The notes below the pieces were generated by a model. The model was given only the letters and a program-made list of their open reading frames with translations. It did no database searches and had not been told where the DNA came from. From assembly GCA_015179125.1 (NCBI GenBank), contig WHVA01000084.1:227882-291881 (forward strand): DNA of 64,000 nt. Direction: 5' to 3'. The stretch comes from Gautieria morchelliformis. Its lineage: Eukaryota > Basidiomycota > Agaricomycetes > Gomphales > Gomphaceae. Below, in pieces: positions 10,261 to 21,617 of this stretch (within the stretch, counting starts at the first letter, position 1; each line of letters begins with the position of its first letter). The position numbers were made by a program, and so were the translations under genes.

Positions 10261-11651
10261 GATAATCTTAGCGAATGCGCACGCGGGTCGCTGGGAATAG
10301 AGTGGAAGCTAGTTCTCCAAGTTATGTACTGATCCAAATCATTCCCTCCTCGGATGCTGGAAAGCACAGAGCACATGCTGCAGTGCAGACCACGTGGAGC
10401 GAGTGGAAAAGTACGCGTGTCACAGCAGAATTCGGGAAGTGCTTTGCGTGCCACAAGGGTGCCAGCTAGGTTTCTTTACAGCAGCGTAGCAAAAGCGTTA
10501 GTAAATGCCACGAGGAAATCCGGAAGTACCTCGCATCTCAAGGACACGTCCATGGGGAACCCAAGAGCTCGTGTGGCTCAGAATCCTAGAGCCTAGCGGC
10601 CATCCCGGGCAGGTATCAGTTATGGGTATGTCTTGCATGCGAGCACAGAACAAACTGGCGTGTAGATCCCTTGTCTACGGATGAAATACTATTCCGACGC
10701 CCGCGCCTAGGAAATGAATTGCCAGCTAACCAGGAGAATATACTGGATCTGGTCTGCGCGGCTGATACCTAGGCGCCGAAAGAACCAGTCTCGACTCTCG
10801 GAGAACTTGAGAAGCTTCAGCAAAGCATGGTTCTGCAAGGATAAGGTTACAGCATCGTGCTACAACAGACGGGAAGGACGACGTGAAGTAAATCAGCGCT
10901 GTAGTATTGGTTTCGCGTCTGCGGTTATTCGGGCCGCATTTGGACGATCGATATCGGCGCCTAACATAGAAAGCTTCTGAGCTTGTCAGGCTACCCCCTC
11001 TGGCCCTGCCAACATCGTTGTCTGCTGCTCTTTTTGGCGACCAAAGCCAGATTACATGAATACTCTGGGTTTGTACCAGACTTCCGCGGCTTGGCCAGAG
11101 GCCCAAAACTTTGATATGCCAAGACCTCGTTGGATGTGGACTGACTGACGGTCATGATGTATCAGGGCGCTCTTCCATGGCGCTCATAATACTGACGCCA
11201 GCTGTTCTCCTTCTCGTTTTTGTTTATGCCTCCCTTTCGGCCTGGGCAAGACCTTCCTGTACATTCCAGTAATTCTGGACGTGGTTACCGGTCATGTATG
11301 AAGTCGCAATGTCTCTGGCATCGTATTGGAAGAACGCTCTGCTGTGAAAGTTGGCGAATTTGGATTCTGATCCCAACTCAGGCATGAAACCTCATATGAC
11401 ATAGGTACTCATATATAGGGTGTACCTCACTATTTCTATACAACATATTACTGTTTTGCATCTAAGATGCCATGGACAACCACAGTCCTGACAATTTGCA
11501 ATAGATTGGTAGATGGAAAGTGTGAGAACGGGATTGTTAATGAAAGTCTCTGTCTCTTGAGTGCTGGGGGGTTTGTAATGGAATTGCAGTTATGATGCAT
11601 TAGCTTGGATGCTGTCATCAAACTGTTGTTCTTCCAGACTCTACTGAACCA

Positions 11652-13428
11652 TTAACCAGTGCCTGAAGGAGACATTAACTGCTCACTGGAGACAATAGGC
11701 CCTGCCATTTGTACATCCTCAGGACATCCAGTTGCCCAAGGAAACTCATCCAACTCTATCCCAGCTAACCCGGCCTCTTCATGCTGGCTTTCCTGATCAG
11801 CCACATGGTCCTCCAAGGTCTCAGCACTAAAAGCCTGGCTCAAGTGTGGGTGCTCAAGTGTGGGTTTCCAAATTCAGCCACTATGGCATTGTGTACACTT
11901 TGTCTGGCAGCTTGGAAGGTGGGGAATGAAAGGGTAGGTAATGAGGGGCTGTTAAGTTGACTATGTCTCTCTTTGATAGTTAGGTGGAAGCGGCAGACGG
12001 TAATTATTGACAAGCTGTATGCACTGTTAGTACTATCATGTGTTTCTTCTTAACTTGATGAGAATATACCTGTTCTGAAGAGGGCCTAAGATGACACCAA
12101 GGCTTGTCTTTATACCAGGAAGGATGAATTAGCCATTTATATTATCAAGATCAATGACTTACATACCCTCAACGTCTGAAGAAATGTAGAAGAACACAGA
12201 GTCAGCTCTGAAGGCTTAACAGATTTATAAGTATCAATACCTTAAGTATGATAGTATCAGCCAAAATAATTGTAAGCACAAATCTGAATATGAATCATAT
12301 ATATGAAATATTATACAAATCATATTGCATACCCATATCTAATGAAGCCTTGCTTGTAAATCAGTGATATGTCCACACATACAAGCAATATATTGCAAAC
12401 TCACCTTGGTAAATCACTAGACTAATGAGAGATTTCTTATCCCAAATTTCACCTTTCTGCCAAAGCTTCAAGGTTTCAATTGAGCTTGAAATGGTTACTA
12501 TCACAACCCCAGTGTCGAAAAGGATTACAACAACATTATTGATGATAGCCACTGTTAAAGGTATTCAGAGACAAGTTGGCAAATCCAGGCCTCTAGATCT
12601 TACACCTAGAGAAATTTTTAGTATAAATCTAGGCAGAAAGTCCTAGTCCATACTGACAAATTCAATGTATTAACTTGTAAACTAATGGCATTGCAATAGT
12701 CCAAAGCAGCCCTATACTATATCCAGTCAAATGAATTTATATGCTTATACACAGTCTGCACAAGGACATACCACTTCAATGATAGTAGCACCAAGCATAA
12801 GCAGCCCAAGAACACCCAAGACTCTTTGATTCTGAAGGGAAATAGCATAGGTGCGAGCTAGCAGAAGGCCTAAACAAGTGAATTGTGCTAATAATTCTAA
12901 TTGAAATTATATGGGTATTATCACTCACCCTGTACTCCAATCAAAGAAGGGACCATGAAAACATTAGATAGACGAATTATATTATTATGACATTTACTTC
13001 AAACATATGAGTCTCTAGGTTGCTCTCATAAGGAATGAAAGTCATACTAGATACTCGCTCAAGTCAGTTGGGGTGTTACACATGAGAACCATAAACATAA
13101 CACACCCCAGGTAACTCGACGTATGCCATAACAAGAGTCAAGTAAGGCCAGGTAACGAGCGAGTATGTAGAGAATAGTGCCGATTTTGATGTTCTTGCAC
13201 CAAATGTACCTGACCTCGGATGGGAGGGCGAGAAAAGTGTCGTATATGAGCAGTGCTGTGGAAGTAGCTATGTAAATTGCGGAATTAGACGGGACATATC
13301 CGCATACCAAGCGCTGCGAAGTTGACAGAGATGATCACAAAGCTGTTTCAGGTAAGTTCTTGGGCATCTCACTCAAATGTAGTAAGTACGTACACGTCTG
13401 ACAGTACCTGGATTTCCGCCTGGGCCAT
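11652..13428 (-). pseudogene. DUF6533-like membrane protein gene, copy 1, frameshifted
   Basis: Exon 1 (13394-13428) starts MAQAEIQVLSD and splices to exon 2 (13308-13342) and then to a piece reading ALATSTALLIYDTFLALPSE, followed by RYIWCKNIKIG. That is the typical DUF6533 signature (aromatic/hydrophobic helix, Y-D, then an RYIW-type motif). Further minus-strand exons read LLARTYAIS (about 12870), VVVILFDTGVVIVTISSS (about 12540) and ITVCRFHLTIKERHSQ (about 12000), the order expected for this multi-pass basidiomycete family of unknown function. In the last exon a 14-bp direct duplication (11839-11852 / 11853-11866) shifts the frame, so the acidic C-terminal tail present in copy 3 is lost. 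Several middle exon boundaries are not resolved. Confidence 0.6.
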
Positions 13429-13984
13429 GGTACAATAAAGAAAGATGCGATGTAGACGAAGGACTAAGCTTTGGGTAGCGATGTGGGGTTGGAGTAGCAG
13501 ACCGCAGAAGGCGTTTATATAGGATTCTGGCTATGGGCGTTGCTAGGTCAACATGTATTCATAGCATCCTATATCAGCAGTGTCGTAACATGGCGAAGGT
13601 TGGAAGGCAGACGGGTCTGATAGACGAACATCATATGGAAAGAATCAAAGTTAGTGATACAGCATAGAAGCATCAGATATATGCACTTAAACCTGTCATG
13701 TAGGCACATTTGGCCCTCATTGATCACAGTGTGGTGTCAGCGTAACACCACCTAAAAACAAAGTGCGGCACAGCTCACTGATGTGTATTAAGATGACGCA
13801 TCTCCAGTGTGCTACTTATGAACTTATGTGATTCTATAGCCATGTTGGATAATCTCCGCGTCAATGTTGCTGGATATGGAGACACGAGTCGACTTTCATT
13901 TTGGCGGCATGTCCTGTACGACACGGGAAGAGGTCGAATGAAGAGACCATTGAATTGCACAACGACATGGTATCCGCGATATTG

Positions 13985-14574
13985 TGCATTCGGTGTACCA
14001 GCTGTGACTGTGATATCATGATGTAGAACTGCGCCCGGTCGCCCAGGAAGCTACTGAGGGGATCTGTGATTTGTTTGCAGTTCTAATTTAGTATGATATG
14101 TCGGAATGAAGAGAAGGCGGCTTGGCAAGAATATACGTTATTGGACCTCTTGCATGCTTTTGCAGTCATGTGATGTAGTGAATCATAATGTCAGCTCCCT
14201 TGTCACATGGTAACAAGCTAACCTGGTTGGATCCACAGTCAAACAGTGTAAGCAGCATTACGCAGATATACAGCACATTTTCATCGAGGTTTCATCGAAT
14301 TGCCTTGTATTGGGACCGGATACTGGCTATTCTGAGCGAAGACAGATTTTGCATTCGGTGTACCAGCTGTGACTGTGATATGATGATGTAGAACTGCTCC
14401 CGGTCGCCCAGGAAGCTACTGAGGGGATCTGCCGTGACTTGTTTGCAGTTCTAATTTAGTATAATATGTCAGAATGAAGAGAAGGCGACTTGGAAAGACT
14501 ATACGGTATTGGACCTCTTGCATGCTTTTGCAGTCATCCGATGTTGTGCATCATAATGTCAGCTCCCGTGGAAC
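13985..14574 (+). repeat. Tandem duplication, period about 365 bp
   Basis: The segment starting TGCATTCGGTGTACCAG at 13985 recurs at 14350 and runs nearly identically to 14574, where a hAT element interrupts it. The continuation beyond 15694 matches the corresponding part of the first unit. Copies 2 and 3 of the larger block have this segment once, so the duplication is specific to copy 1. Confidence 0.75.
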
Positions 14575-15693
14575 TAGTGTTCTGCAAAGCCCGGCTCGGC
14601 TCAAAAGCCCCGGCTTCGGCTCGGCTCACGCCGGCTCGGGCTCACAGAATTCAGGGCCGGGCCCTGAGTGCCGTCTTGGGCTCGGCTCGGGCTTGGCCCG
14701 GCTTAAGCCGGGGCTCTTCAGTGGGAAATATCGACTGAGGGGATGCAACGCCGAAGTGGAAATTCTATGTACTTTTAACTAGCTAGTCGTATTCTATATC
14801 GACTTCGCTCTCCCCCTCCACAAGCTCACAGTCACTGGAGAGGTCAATGACCTCTCCCGGTGTCTGAGGCACCTCCGGACCTTCGTCCATTAACTCGAGC
14901 TCATAAGAAGACGACGGAGCTGAATCCCGTAGTATCAACTTTGTCTTCAGTCCGCATTTGACGACCTGGAGTGCTTCAACTACATCTCCTTTGAGTCGGT
15001 TCCGCCGTTTTGTGATTGTAATTCCCAAGCTTGAATGCTTTGAGTACCTGAATCTTAGATCAATAGATAGACAATATTCTATGCAAAGATATGACTCACC
15101 AGTAATGCTGCCAGATTCCTTATTCATAACCATTTCAGTACTACTGAAATCAGTAGGCTTGGCAACGGTCCTTGCATTTGGATCGATCACCAGGGCCGGC
15201 TCAACAATAGTCTTTTGTTTTTTATTTTTATGTTGGTCAGTAGTTTCTACCACCTTAGTCACGACCTTGGCATGTGTGCGTTGACCAAGAACATTGGCCA
15301 CAATATCGGGATCCTTCAGTGTGGCGCTTGGCTTTAGCGTTCGGCCCGAACGGGCACTCTTGATAGGGAGCAGCTGAACCTCGTCCTCATCGCTGGGGTC
15401 CTGGATACGGGGCAAGGGCATGGCCGTGAGCAGCAGAAAGAAATTTTTTTCAAACTCAACCAATAGAGCACAGGATATACTCAAATTAGCTACCTGAGTG
15501 CCGCTTGCCACCCGAACAGTGCATACCGGGTAAGCGCCCAAAAGCCGCGGCTTCAGGGCTCGGCTCGGGCTCTCAAAACTCAAGCCGGGCCCTAGATCCC
15601 GGCCTCAGGACGGCTTTGGCCCGGCCCGGCCCGGCTTTTGGGGGCCCGGCTCCGGCTTAGGCCGCGGCTGAAGCCGGGCTTTGCAGAACACTA
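14575..15693 (-). mobile_element. hAT transposon, internally deleted derivative
   Basis: The element has 22-bp perfect terminal inverted repeats beginning TAGTGTTCTGCAAAGCCCGG at 14575 and mirrored at 15672-15693. It is flanked by an 8-bp target duplication CGTGGAAC (14567-14574 and 15694-15701). TAGTG ends with an 8-bp duplication are diagnostic of the hAT superfamily. The subterminal regions are packed with GGCTCGG / GCCCGGC repeats, probable transposase binding sites. At 1119 bp it is far too short for a full hAT transposase and carries only a remnant gene. The empty site is visible in copies 2 and 3 of the surrounding block. Confidence 0.9.
14783..15421 (-). pseudogene. hAT transposase remnant (ends only)
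   Basis: From the ATG at 15421 the minus strand encodes an acidic/basic N-terminal region (MPLPRIQDPSDEDEVQLLPI, later HKNKKQKTI). A GTGAGT donor near 15105 follows. After a likely acceptor the C-terminal piece reads KRRNRLKGDVVEALQVVKC and ends in a Ser/Asp/Glu-rich tail. The RLKGDVVEALQ segment resembles what follows the dimerisation domain at the C-terminus of basidiomycete hAT transposases (family recollection, not a search). The whole catalytic middle is absent, which explains the short element. A product, if made, could not transpose DNA. Confidence 0.6.
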
Positions 15694-16511
15694 CGTGGAA
15701 CATAGTAACATCCTATCCTCAGGTGGGATCCACAGTCAAACCGTGTAAGCAAGTCATTGCGCAGATACAAGCACATTTTCATCGAGGTTTCATCGAATTC
15801 CCTTGTATTGCGTTATCGACCGGGTACTGAGCGAAGACAGGTTTCGCCGTGCTACGACAAGCAGCACTGGCAGTATGTACGTGATCAATGATGTCAAAAT
15901 TACATAACTGACACCCATGTCTGCTAGAGGATGTCATTATCGTTGTACCGAGGTACATTGCGCCTGACACCTGGCCAAACGCATTATTTCACCGATTATC
16001 TGTAACATCACAAAATAAAAGTCGCAACTGAGTCCATCCAAAATCAAGGCACCCGTTCCGAAACCATGTGACCGGTGACCCCTGACTAGCGACTCTCTGC
16101 TTACAGTCCTCCGCTCTCATAGACTAGCTTTGATAGCCGAAGCGAGATAGATAAATGCACTGCTCGTTAAAGAAAATGCCCGGGAGTACGCATGCGTGCA
16201 CATCATGGGTTTGGGTTAGTGATGGGCTGCGGCTTGGGCCGGGCCGAGCCCCCAAAAACCCGAGCCGGGCGAGGCCCAAGCCGTTGGTGCGCCGGGCTTC
16301 CGGGCCTGGCGACAAGCCCGAGCCGAGCCCTGAAGCCGTGGCCTGGTAGGCGCCCGTCGCCGCCCGGCGCCTCTCCTTCTCCTTCCCCCCCACCATCCTG
16401 CCAGCGCCTTGAAAATCCTGCCCCCACCCCCGCCGTCTCCTTGCTTCACCTGTACCTGCAGCGAGAGCAGCGCGGTAGGGGCCTTGCTCCTCCGCGTGCG
16501 TGTGCGGGTGC

Positions 16512-16696
16512 TGTTAGCGTTAGTGTTAGTAAGCAGAGAACGCACGGACCAGGACGCTATTATATAATCTCGCTAGAATATTGTTGCACCTCAGTGAAAC
16601 TGCCGTTCACTGAAGTGAGACTTACCTGTCGTTGGACAGACAGTTTACTTACCATATCCCCATAGATATACTGTCTTTAGCGCAAAGACATTTTCA
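16512..16696 (+). repeat. 5' LTR of Copia 1
   Basis: 185 bp, TGTTAGCG...CATTTTCA. Contains a short hairpin (CAGTGAAACTGCCGTTCACTG). It lacks a 55-bp insertion present in the 3' LTR. Confidence 0.92.
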
Positions 16697-16708
16697 GGTT
16701 ATGGGCCC
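16697..16708 (+). promoter_or_regulatory. Primer-binding site for an initiator tRNA-Met fragment
   Basis: GGTTATGGGCCC directly follows the LTR. It is complementary to GGGCCCAUAACC, the anticodon arm of eukaryotic initiator tRNA-Met, and not to any tRNA 3' end. This is the half-tRNA priming arrangement known from Drosophila copia. The ATG inside it (16701) is the gag start codon. Confidence 0.75.
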
Positions 16709-19700
16709 CGGTGATAGTACAGTACCTACCAGCGGTGCAAAGTCTTTCGCAGTTCCCAAGCTCGCCCGGGATGGGTCGAACTGGGTAACGTGGAAGATAC
16801 AGACGAGGGCTACCCTCGCGGCAAACAAGGGTGTGCTACGACACCTCGATGGCACAGCTTGGATACCAGCCCTGATCCCGACGTACCCTCTGAACCAGGT
16901 CCTGGATGAGGACGAGGAGGAGGCACTCGAGAGGGCAGAGAAGCGTTGGGATGAATATCACCAGCGCGAGGCCTTAATTACTGCACAGATTTTTACGACA
17001 ATACCGGACTCACTCTTGATAGAGGTTCGGAAGCTCGGTTCAGCAAAGGAAATCTGGGAGGCGATATGTGCAAAGCACGAGAGTAGAGCTCTCATGGTCA
17101 AGGTCGATATACGGCGCAGGATGTACGAGATGAAGTGTGAGGACGAGTCGAATGTTCGCACCCACCTCGAAGCTCTCATGAAAATGCAAGAGCAGCTAGC
17201 TGGGATGGATGCAGGCCTTACTGATGACGACCTCGTCACCGTGATTCTAGGATCGTTGCCAAAAGGGTACCGACCACTCATCAACGCTATCTCGTTGTCA
17301 GCCACGCATGCGCAAGTCACACTCACACTTGATACGGTCATCCAGAGTTTACTCGATGAGTTCGAACAGCTCAAGATTGAGGAGCGGCAGCTTAAGGCTA
17401 CCGAGAGCGCACTCACAGTCGCGAAGGGTCGCGGAAAAGGCAGACGTACCGACAGCTCTAACAATGCCGGGAAGTCAGACATTGAGTGCTGGAAATGCAG
17501 AAAAAAGGGGCATATAAAAGCTGATTGTAGATCAAAAGGGAAAAAGGAGAAGGACGGCGATAAAAAGAAGGGGAGCGAGTCAGTAAATGCTGTGACAGAG
17601 GACAGCGAGTGGGCCTTCACCACCACATTCGCCGGTCACATACTCTCTCGGGAGAGTAGCAAGCACAAAGGGACAGAAGTCGACGTCTACGACTCGGGAG
17701 CCTCGACTCACATGTCCCCGGATCGCCATCGGTTCACTACCTTCAAAGAAATCCCACCCCGTAGAATTGCCGCAGCCGAACAGACGATCTTCACCGCGAC
17801 CGGCGTTGGAGACATGCGTGTTGTCATCCCGAATGGGAAAACAACGACCCACATAACGCTGAAGGACGTACTCTATTGCCAGGACTTGGCATTCACATTG
17901 ATATCGCTAGTGTGATGTGATAAAGCTGGATTCGCCGTATTGCTACGCGATCAGCATTGCACGATCCAAGACGCGAAAGGCATGACTGTGGGCAAGATAC
18001 CGCTCAAAGATGGACTGTACAAAGTGGAACATGGATCACCAGTAGAATCAGTCAATGCCGTGCAAAAAACCCTCACCATCGACGAGCTCCATCGCTGGAT
18101 GGGTCACATCTCCCCGCGCGCCATAAAAAGCCTCTTAATCAGAGGCGTCATCACCGGCATCGAGGTAGATAAGAAGAGCGTACCTATGTTCTGTACCTCA
18201 TGTGCGCAAGGGAAAATGATGCGCAAACCTATTCCTAGGGAAAGAATAGGGCCGCGAGCTACAAAGCTCGGCGAAAAAATACATAGCGACATATGAGGAC
18301 CTACCACACCCCAGCTACGATGGGAGAGAATACTTTGTCACCTTTACTGATGATTTCACCCGCTGGTCACGCGTTGAACCCATAAGGAGAAAAAGTGAAG
18401 TACTTACTTGCTACAAGCAGTACGAAGCTTGGGTAGAGACACAGCATGGCGGGAAAATCAAACGACTTCAAAGTGATCGAGGGGGAGAATATCTATCTGA
18501 GGAGTTCGATCAGCATCTAAAGTTGAAGGGAATAATCCGAAGTCTTACCGTTCACGATACGCCAGAGCAGAACGTCTAAACCGCACCTTGATCGAGCACG
18601 CACGCGCCATGCACTACGCAGCCGACTTACCCAAGCTCCTATGGCCGGAGTCCGTTCAACACGTGGTCTGGCTCAAGAACCGCACATCCACTTACCTATT
18701 GGATGGGAAAACCCCCTATGAGCTCATGTTCAGCAAAAAACCGGATATGTCTAACTTACCGGAATGGGGCGCCAAGGTCTGGGTGCTGAAGGAGGATCGC
18801 GGGAAACTTGACGCGAAGGCGGACGAAGGACGCTGGGTTGGGTATAGCAGGCAAAGTCAAGCTCACCGAGTTTATTGGCCAGGGAAACAACGAGTGACAG
18901 ACGAACGCAATATTGCGTTCGATAATAACATCACCGTTGGTCCGAGCGATGTATCGGCCGAGAACGAGGGGGAGAGCACACAGCGCAGTCAGCGTGTTGC
19001 TCCAAACCAAAGTCATGACTTACCGCAAGAAGATACCAGCGAAGAGCTACCTCCGCATCCGCAAGCACCACAAGCAGACCCGCTCGAAGGTTTCGAGGCG
19101 CCTGAACCTGCAACAGGACCCGAGCAAGGGCGCGGACATAGAAAACACAAACCGTCAGCGTATGTCCGCGATATCGCTCAGGGCCAGGGCACAAGCTCCG
19201 GACGTGCGAACGCACCTGCGTATCCGCGTGGCATGCCGATCCCACCCCAAGACTCCAGGGAGACCGCTGCCATCGCAGCCCTCCATGATTCCGAGTACAC
19301 CGTCGATTCGGACTGCGACAACGTCGAACTCGAGGGGGAGTATATGGAGTACGCGATGATGGCAGCACAAAGCGCAGGAAACGACCCCAAGAATGTCGAG
19401 GAAGCTAGAGGTTCGAGGCAGAGAGAACCACGTATGCCTCCTAAAACGAGTGACCTATGGACTGAGACAGTCTGGGCACGAATGGTACGACCACCTGTGC
19501 GCGATCATGTTCAAACTCCGGTTTAGGAGATGCCGGGTTGAACATGCCGTATTCCTTAAGCACATTACTCGTCGCTGCAGATGTCGATGATATGACCATT
19601 GCCGGAAGCTCGAGAGAGGTCATCCGCAAGTTTAAGTCGGAACTTAGCCAGGAGCTCAAAATCAAAGATCTAGGCGACCTACATTGGTTGTTAGGCATCG

Positions 19701-20581
19701 AAGTCGCAAGGGACAGGAAGGCTCGAACGATATCATTCTCGCAGCACGCGTATATTACAAAGATACTGGAGAGATTCGGACTACAAGATGCAAAGGGCCT
19801 GTCGACCCCACTCGACCCGCATCACAAATTGAGCCTAGCCCAATGCCCTGCCACGCCGCACCACTACAAAGCGGTCCAGGGAGTCCCGTACCGCAAGGCC
19901 ATCGGATCCCTGATGTACGCGGCCCTCGGAATGAGGCCGGACATCATGTTTGCCGTCACGTTTCTGTCGCAGTTCATGCAGAATCCGGGACGGCCTCATT
20001 GGGAAGAGGTGAAGCGAGTCTTTCGTTACCTGAAAGGAACGATCAACCAAAAGCTAGTTACCGGCGTCAGGAATCGGTGGACATGGGTGAAGCCAGGGAA
20101 ACAAGAACGCACCGGACTTGAAGGTTTTTCGGATGCCGATGGAGCTTCACAGCACCATCGTTATTCAATATCCGGCTATGTGTTCACCATAGACGGAGGT
20201 GCCGTTTCCTGGAGCTCAAAGAAGCAGTCAGTCGTCGCGTTATCTACAACGGAAGCGGAATACATAGCTGCCACTCACGCAACGAAAGAAGGCCTGTGGA
20301 TTCGCATGTTCATCGCCGAAATCGCCCGTCCTCTCACACAGCCCGTCACCATGTACTGTGATAACCAATCAGCGATATCAGTATCGAAGAACGACCAATA
20401 CAAGGCACGCACCAAGCATATTGACGTACGATACCACTTCATCCGCGATGTGGTCAAACGCGGCCTGATTTCCATCGACTACTGCCCTACAACTGACATG
20501 CCGGCGGACATGCTCACGAAGGCCCTGCCGGCTCCACAGCTCGCTCGCCTTCGAATGTCCGTTGGAGTGCGTTCAGCTTAA
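16701..20581 (+). pseudogene. Copia 1 gag-pol, multiply disrupted
   Basis: The ATG at 16701 opens gag (MGPGDSTVPTSGAKSFAVPK). Domains in order: a CCHC knuckle (CWKCRKKGHIKADC, about 17490), an aspartic protease (VDVYDSGASTHMSPD, about 17680), and a GAG-pre-integrase HHCC region (from HRWMGHISPR to CTSCAQGK, 18090-18210). Integrase, RT and RNase H pieces follow. Stops occur at about 17913 and 18294, with frame changes after 18500. Near 19410 about 375 nt are missing relative to Copia 2, removing the N-terminal half of RT including the first catalytic Asp motif (DIDGAYLN in Copia 2). RNase H has DADG where Copia 2 has DADW. The remaining 3' frame is open to TAA at 20581. Confidence 0.93.
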
Positions 20582-20588
20582 GGGGGAG

Positions 20589-20828
20589 TGTTAGCGTTAG
20601 TGTTAGTAAGCAGAGAACGCACGGACCAGGACGCTATTATATAATCTCGCTAGAATATCGTCGCACCTTAGTGAAACTGCCGTTCACTGAGGTGAGACTT
20701 ACCTGTCGTTGGACAGACAGTTTACTTACCATATCCCCATAGATATACTGTCTTTAGGTACTTAACTATATGCAGAGTGAAACTGCCGTTCACTGAGATA
20801 TACTGTCTTTAGCGCAAAGACATTTTCA
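20589..20828 (+). repeat. 3' LTR of Copia 1 with internal duplication
   Basis: 240 bp, 55 bp longer than the 5' LTR. The extra segment lies after ATACTGTCTTTAG (about 20758-20812) and repeats the GTGAAACTGCCGTTCACTGA hairpin and the GATATACTGTCTTTAG segment. Confidence 0.9.
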
Positions 20829-21617
20829 GGTGCGTGTGGGCGTCTGCGTGGGGGTGGGCGTGCACACATGCGGCTGCGTGTGCGCGTGCGTATGGGGCTG
20901 CAGGTGCGTGGTGGGGGCGGGGGATGGGCGTGCTTGTTTGACCGCGCCAGCGGCGGCGGCGGCGGGTGGTGGTGCTGTTGTTGGAGGCCATGTCTAGTTC
21001 CCCACCAACAGGCCGCGGGCCACCCGAGCAGGCCGGGCCCAAGCCCGGGCTTTGGGGCCGATCCGGGCCCTGCCCATCACTAGTTTGGGTACTAAGTACT
21101 GATGGATCACGAACTTCAACACCGTACCTATTCTAATAGAGTTTGTGCTACCAATAGATATTAGCTCAACTGCGGGTGTTCGAACAGGTGCCACTGTACT
21201 TAATTTACCTCCATCGCAAAGCGCACGGCTGGGTGACCGGGTGCAACAAGAGCTAGCGACAAAAGGAATGTTGCTGCTTCTGCTCTGCTTGGGCTGACGC
21301 CGCCTCTCACCCCGATCGGTTGTACATATAAACTACACAATGTTGTACTTACTACTATACAGAGAGTTACTTCCCTGATCAGGAATGCTGCTGCTTTTGG
21401 CAGCTCATCATCACTTTTCTTTCTTTCCTGCCTTCCCTTCTATCCTTTCTAAGGCTTCTATTAGTTCTGGAAATGGTACTTCGCCGCTCAGCTCGACCTC
21501 GATGACGGCGGTCGGCGCGACACAGAACCCAGGACTGCAACGGCTTAAAAGCGTCAAGTGTGGGTTCCACTCCACCCACAAACGGTGACGGCAGGCGATA
21601 CTACCTTTGTCCCGTAC

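Larger units (their letters stand above)
16512..20828 (+). mobile_element. Copia LTR retrotransposon 1, defective
   Basis: Full LTR-to-LTR insertion with a 5-bp target duplication GGTGC (16507-16511 and 20829-20833). The 5' LTR is 16512-16696 and the 3' LTR 20589-20828. Both start TGTTAGCG and end TTTTCA. A primer-binding site abuts the 5' LTR and a polypurine tract AAGGGGGAG (20580-20588) abuts the 3' LTR. The coding region has the Copia order gag-protease-integrase-RT-RNase H but is disrupted several times, so the element is not autonomous. Confidence 0.95.
16217..21082. mobile_element. Non-autonomous hAT-type element split by a Copia insertion
   Basis: Ends are TAGTGATGGGC at 16217 and its reverse complement at 21072-21082. 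The flanking 8-bp target duplication is GTTTGGGT (16209-16216 and 21083-21090). Removing the nested Copia element and its duplicated target leaves about 544 bp of GC-rich sequence with GGGCC/CGAGCC subterminal repeats and no transposase. It is therefore a MITE-like hAT derivative. GC-rich ORFs inside it (for example 16192-16665) are composition artefacts. Confidence 0.88.
10475..21190. repeat. Segmental duplication, copy 1
   Basis: Shares long stretches with 23007-27705 and 35640-43978, in the same order and orientation. The shared block runs from a segment containing GCAAAAGCGTTAGTAAAT through a DUF6533-like gene to a terminal segment around 21100-21190. In this copy it is swollen by a 365-bp tandem duplication, a hAT derivative (14575-15693) and a hAT-type element holding a Copia element (16217-21082). 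Unlike copies 2 and 3 it is not followed by a phospholipase B gene. Sequence not covered by separate entries (about 10480-11640 and 13430-13980) is shared block with no other recognised gene. Confidence 0.75.

Noticed and set aside
16192..16665. Long Arg/Pro/Gly-rich ORFs on both strands in GC-rich DNA
   Set aside because: They cover the hAT terminal GGGCC repeats and run through the Copia LTR boundary. They are composition artefacts, as are those at 20809-21083.
18756..19370. Minus-strand ORFs opposite Copia 1 and Copia 2
   Set aside because: Shadows of gag-pol in a GC-balanced codon context, without motifs of their own.
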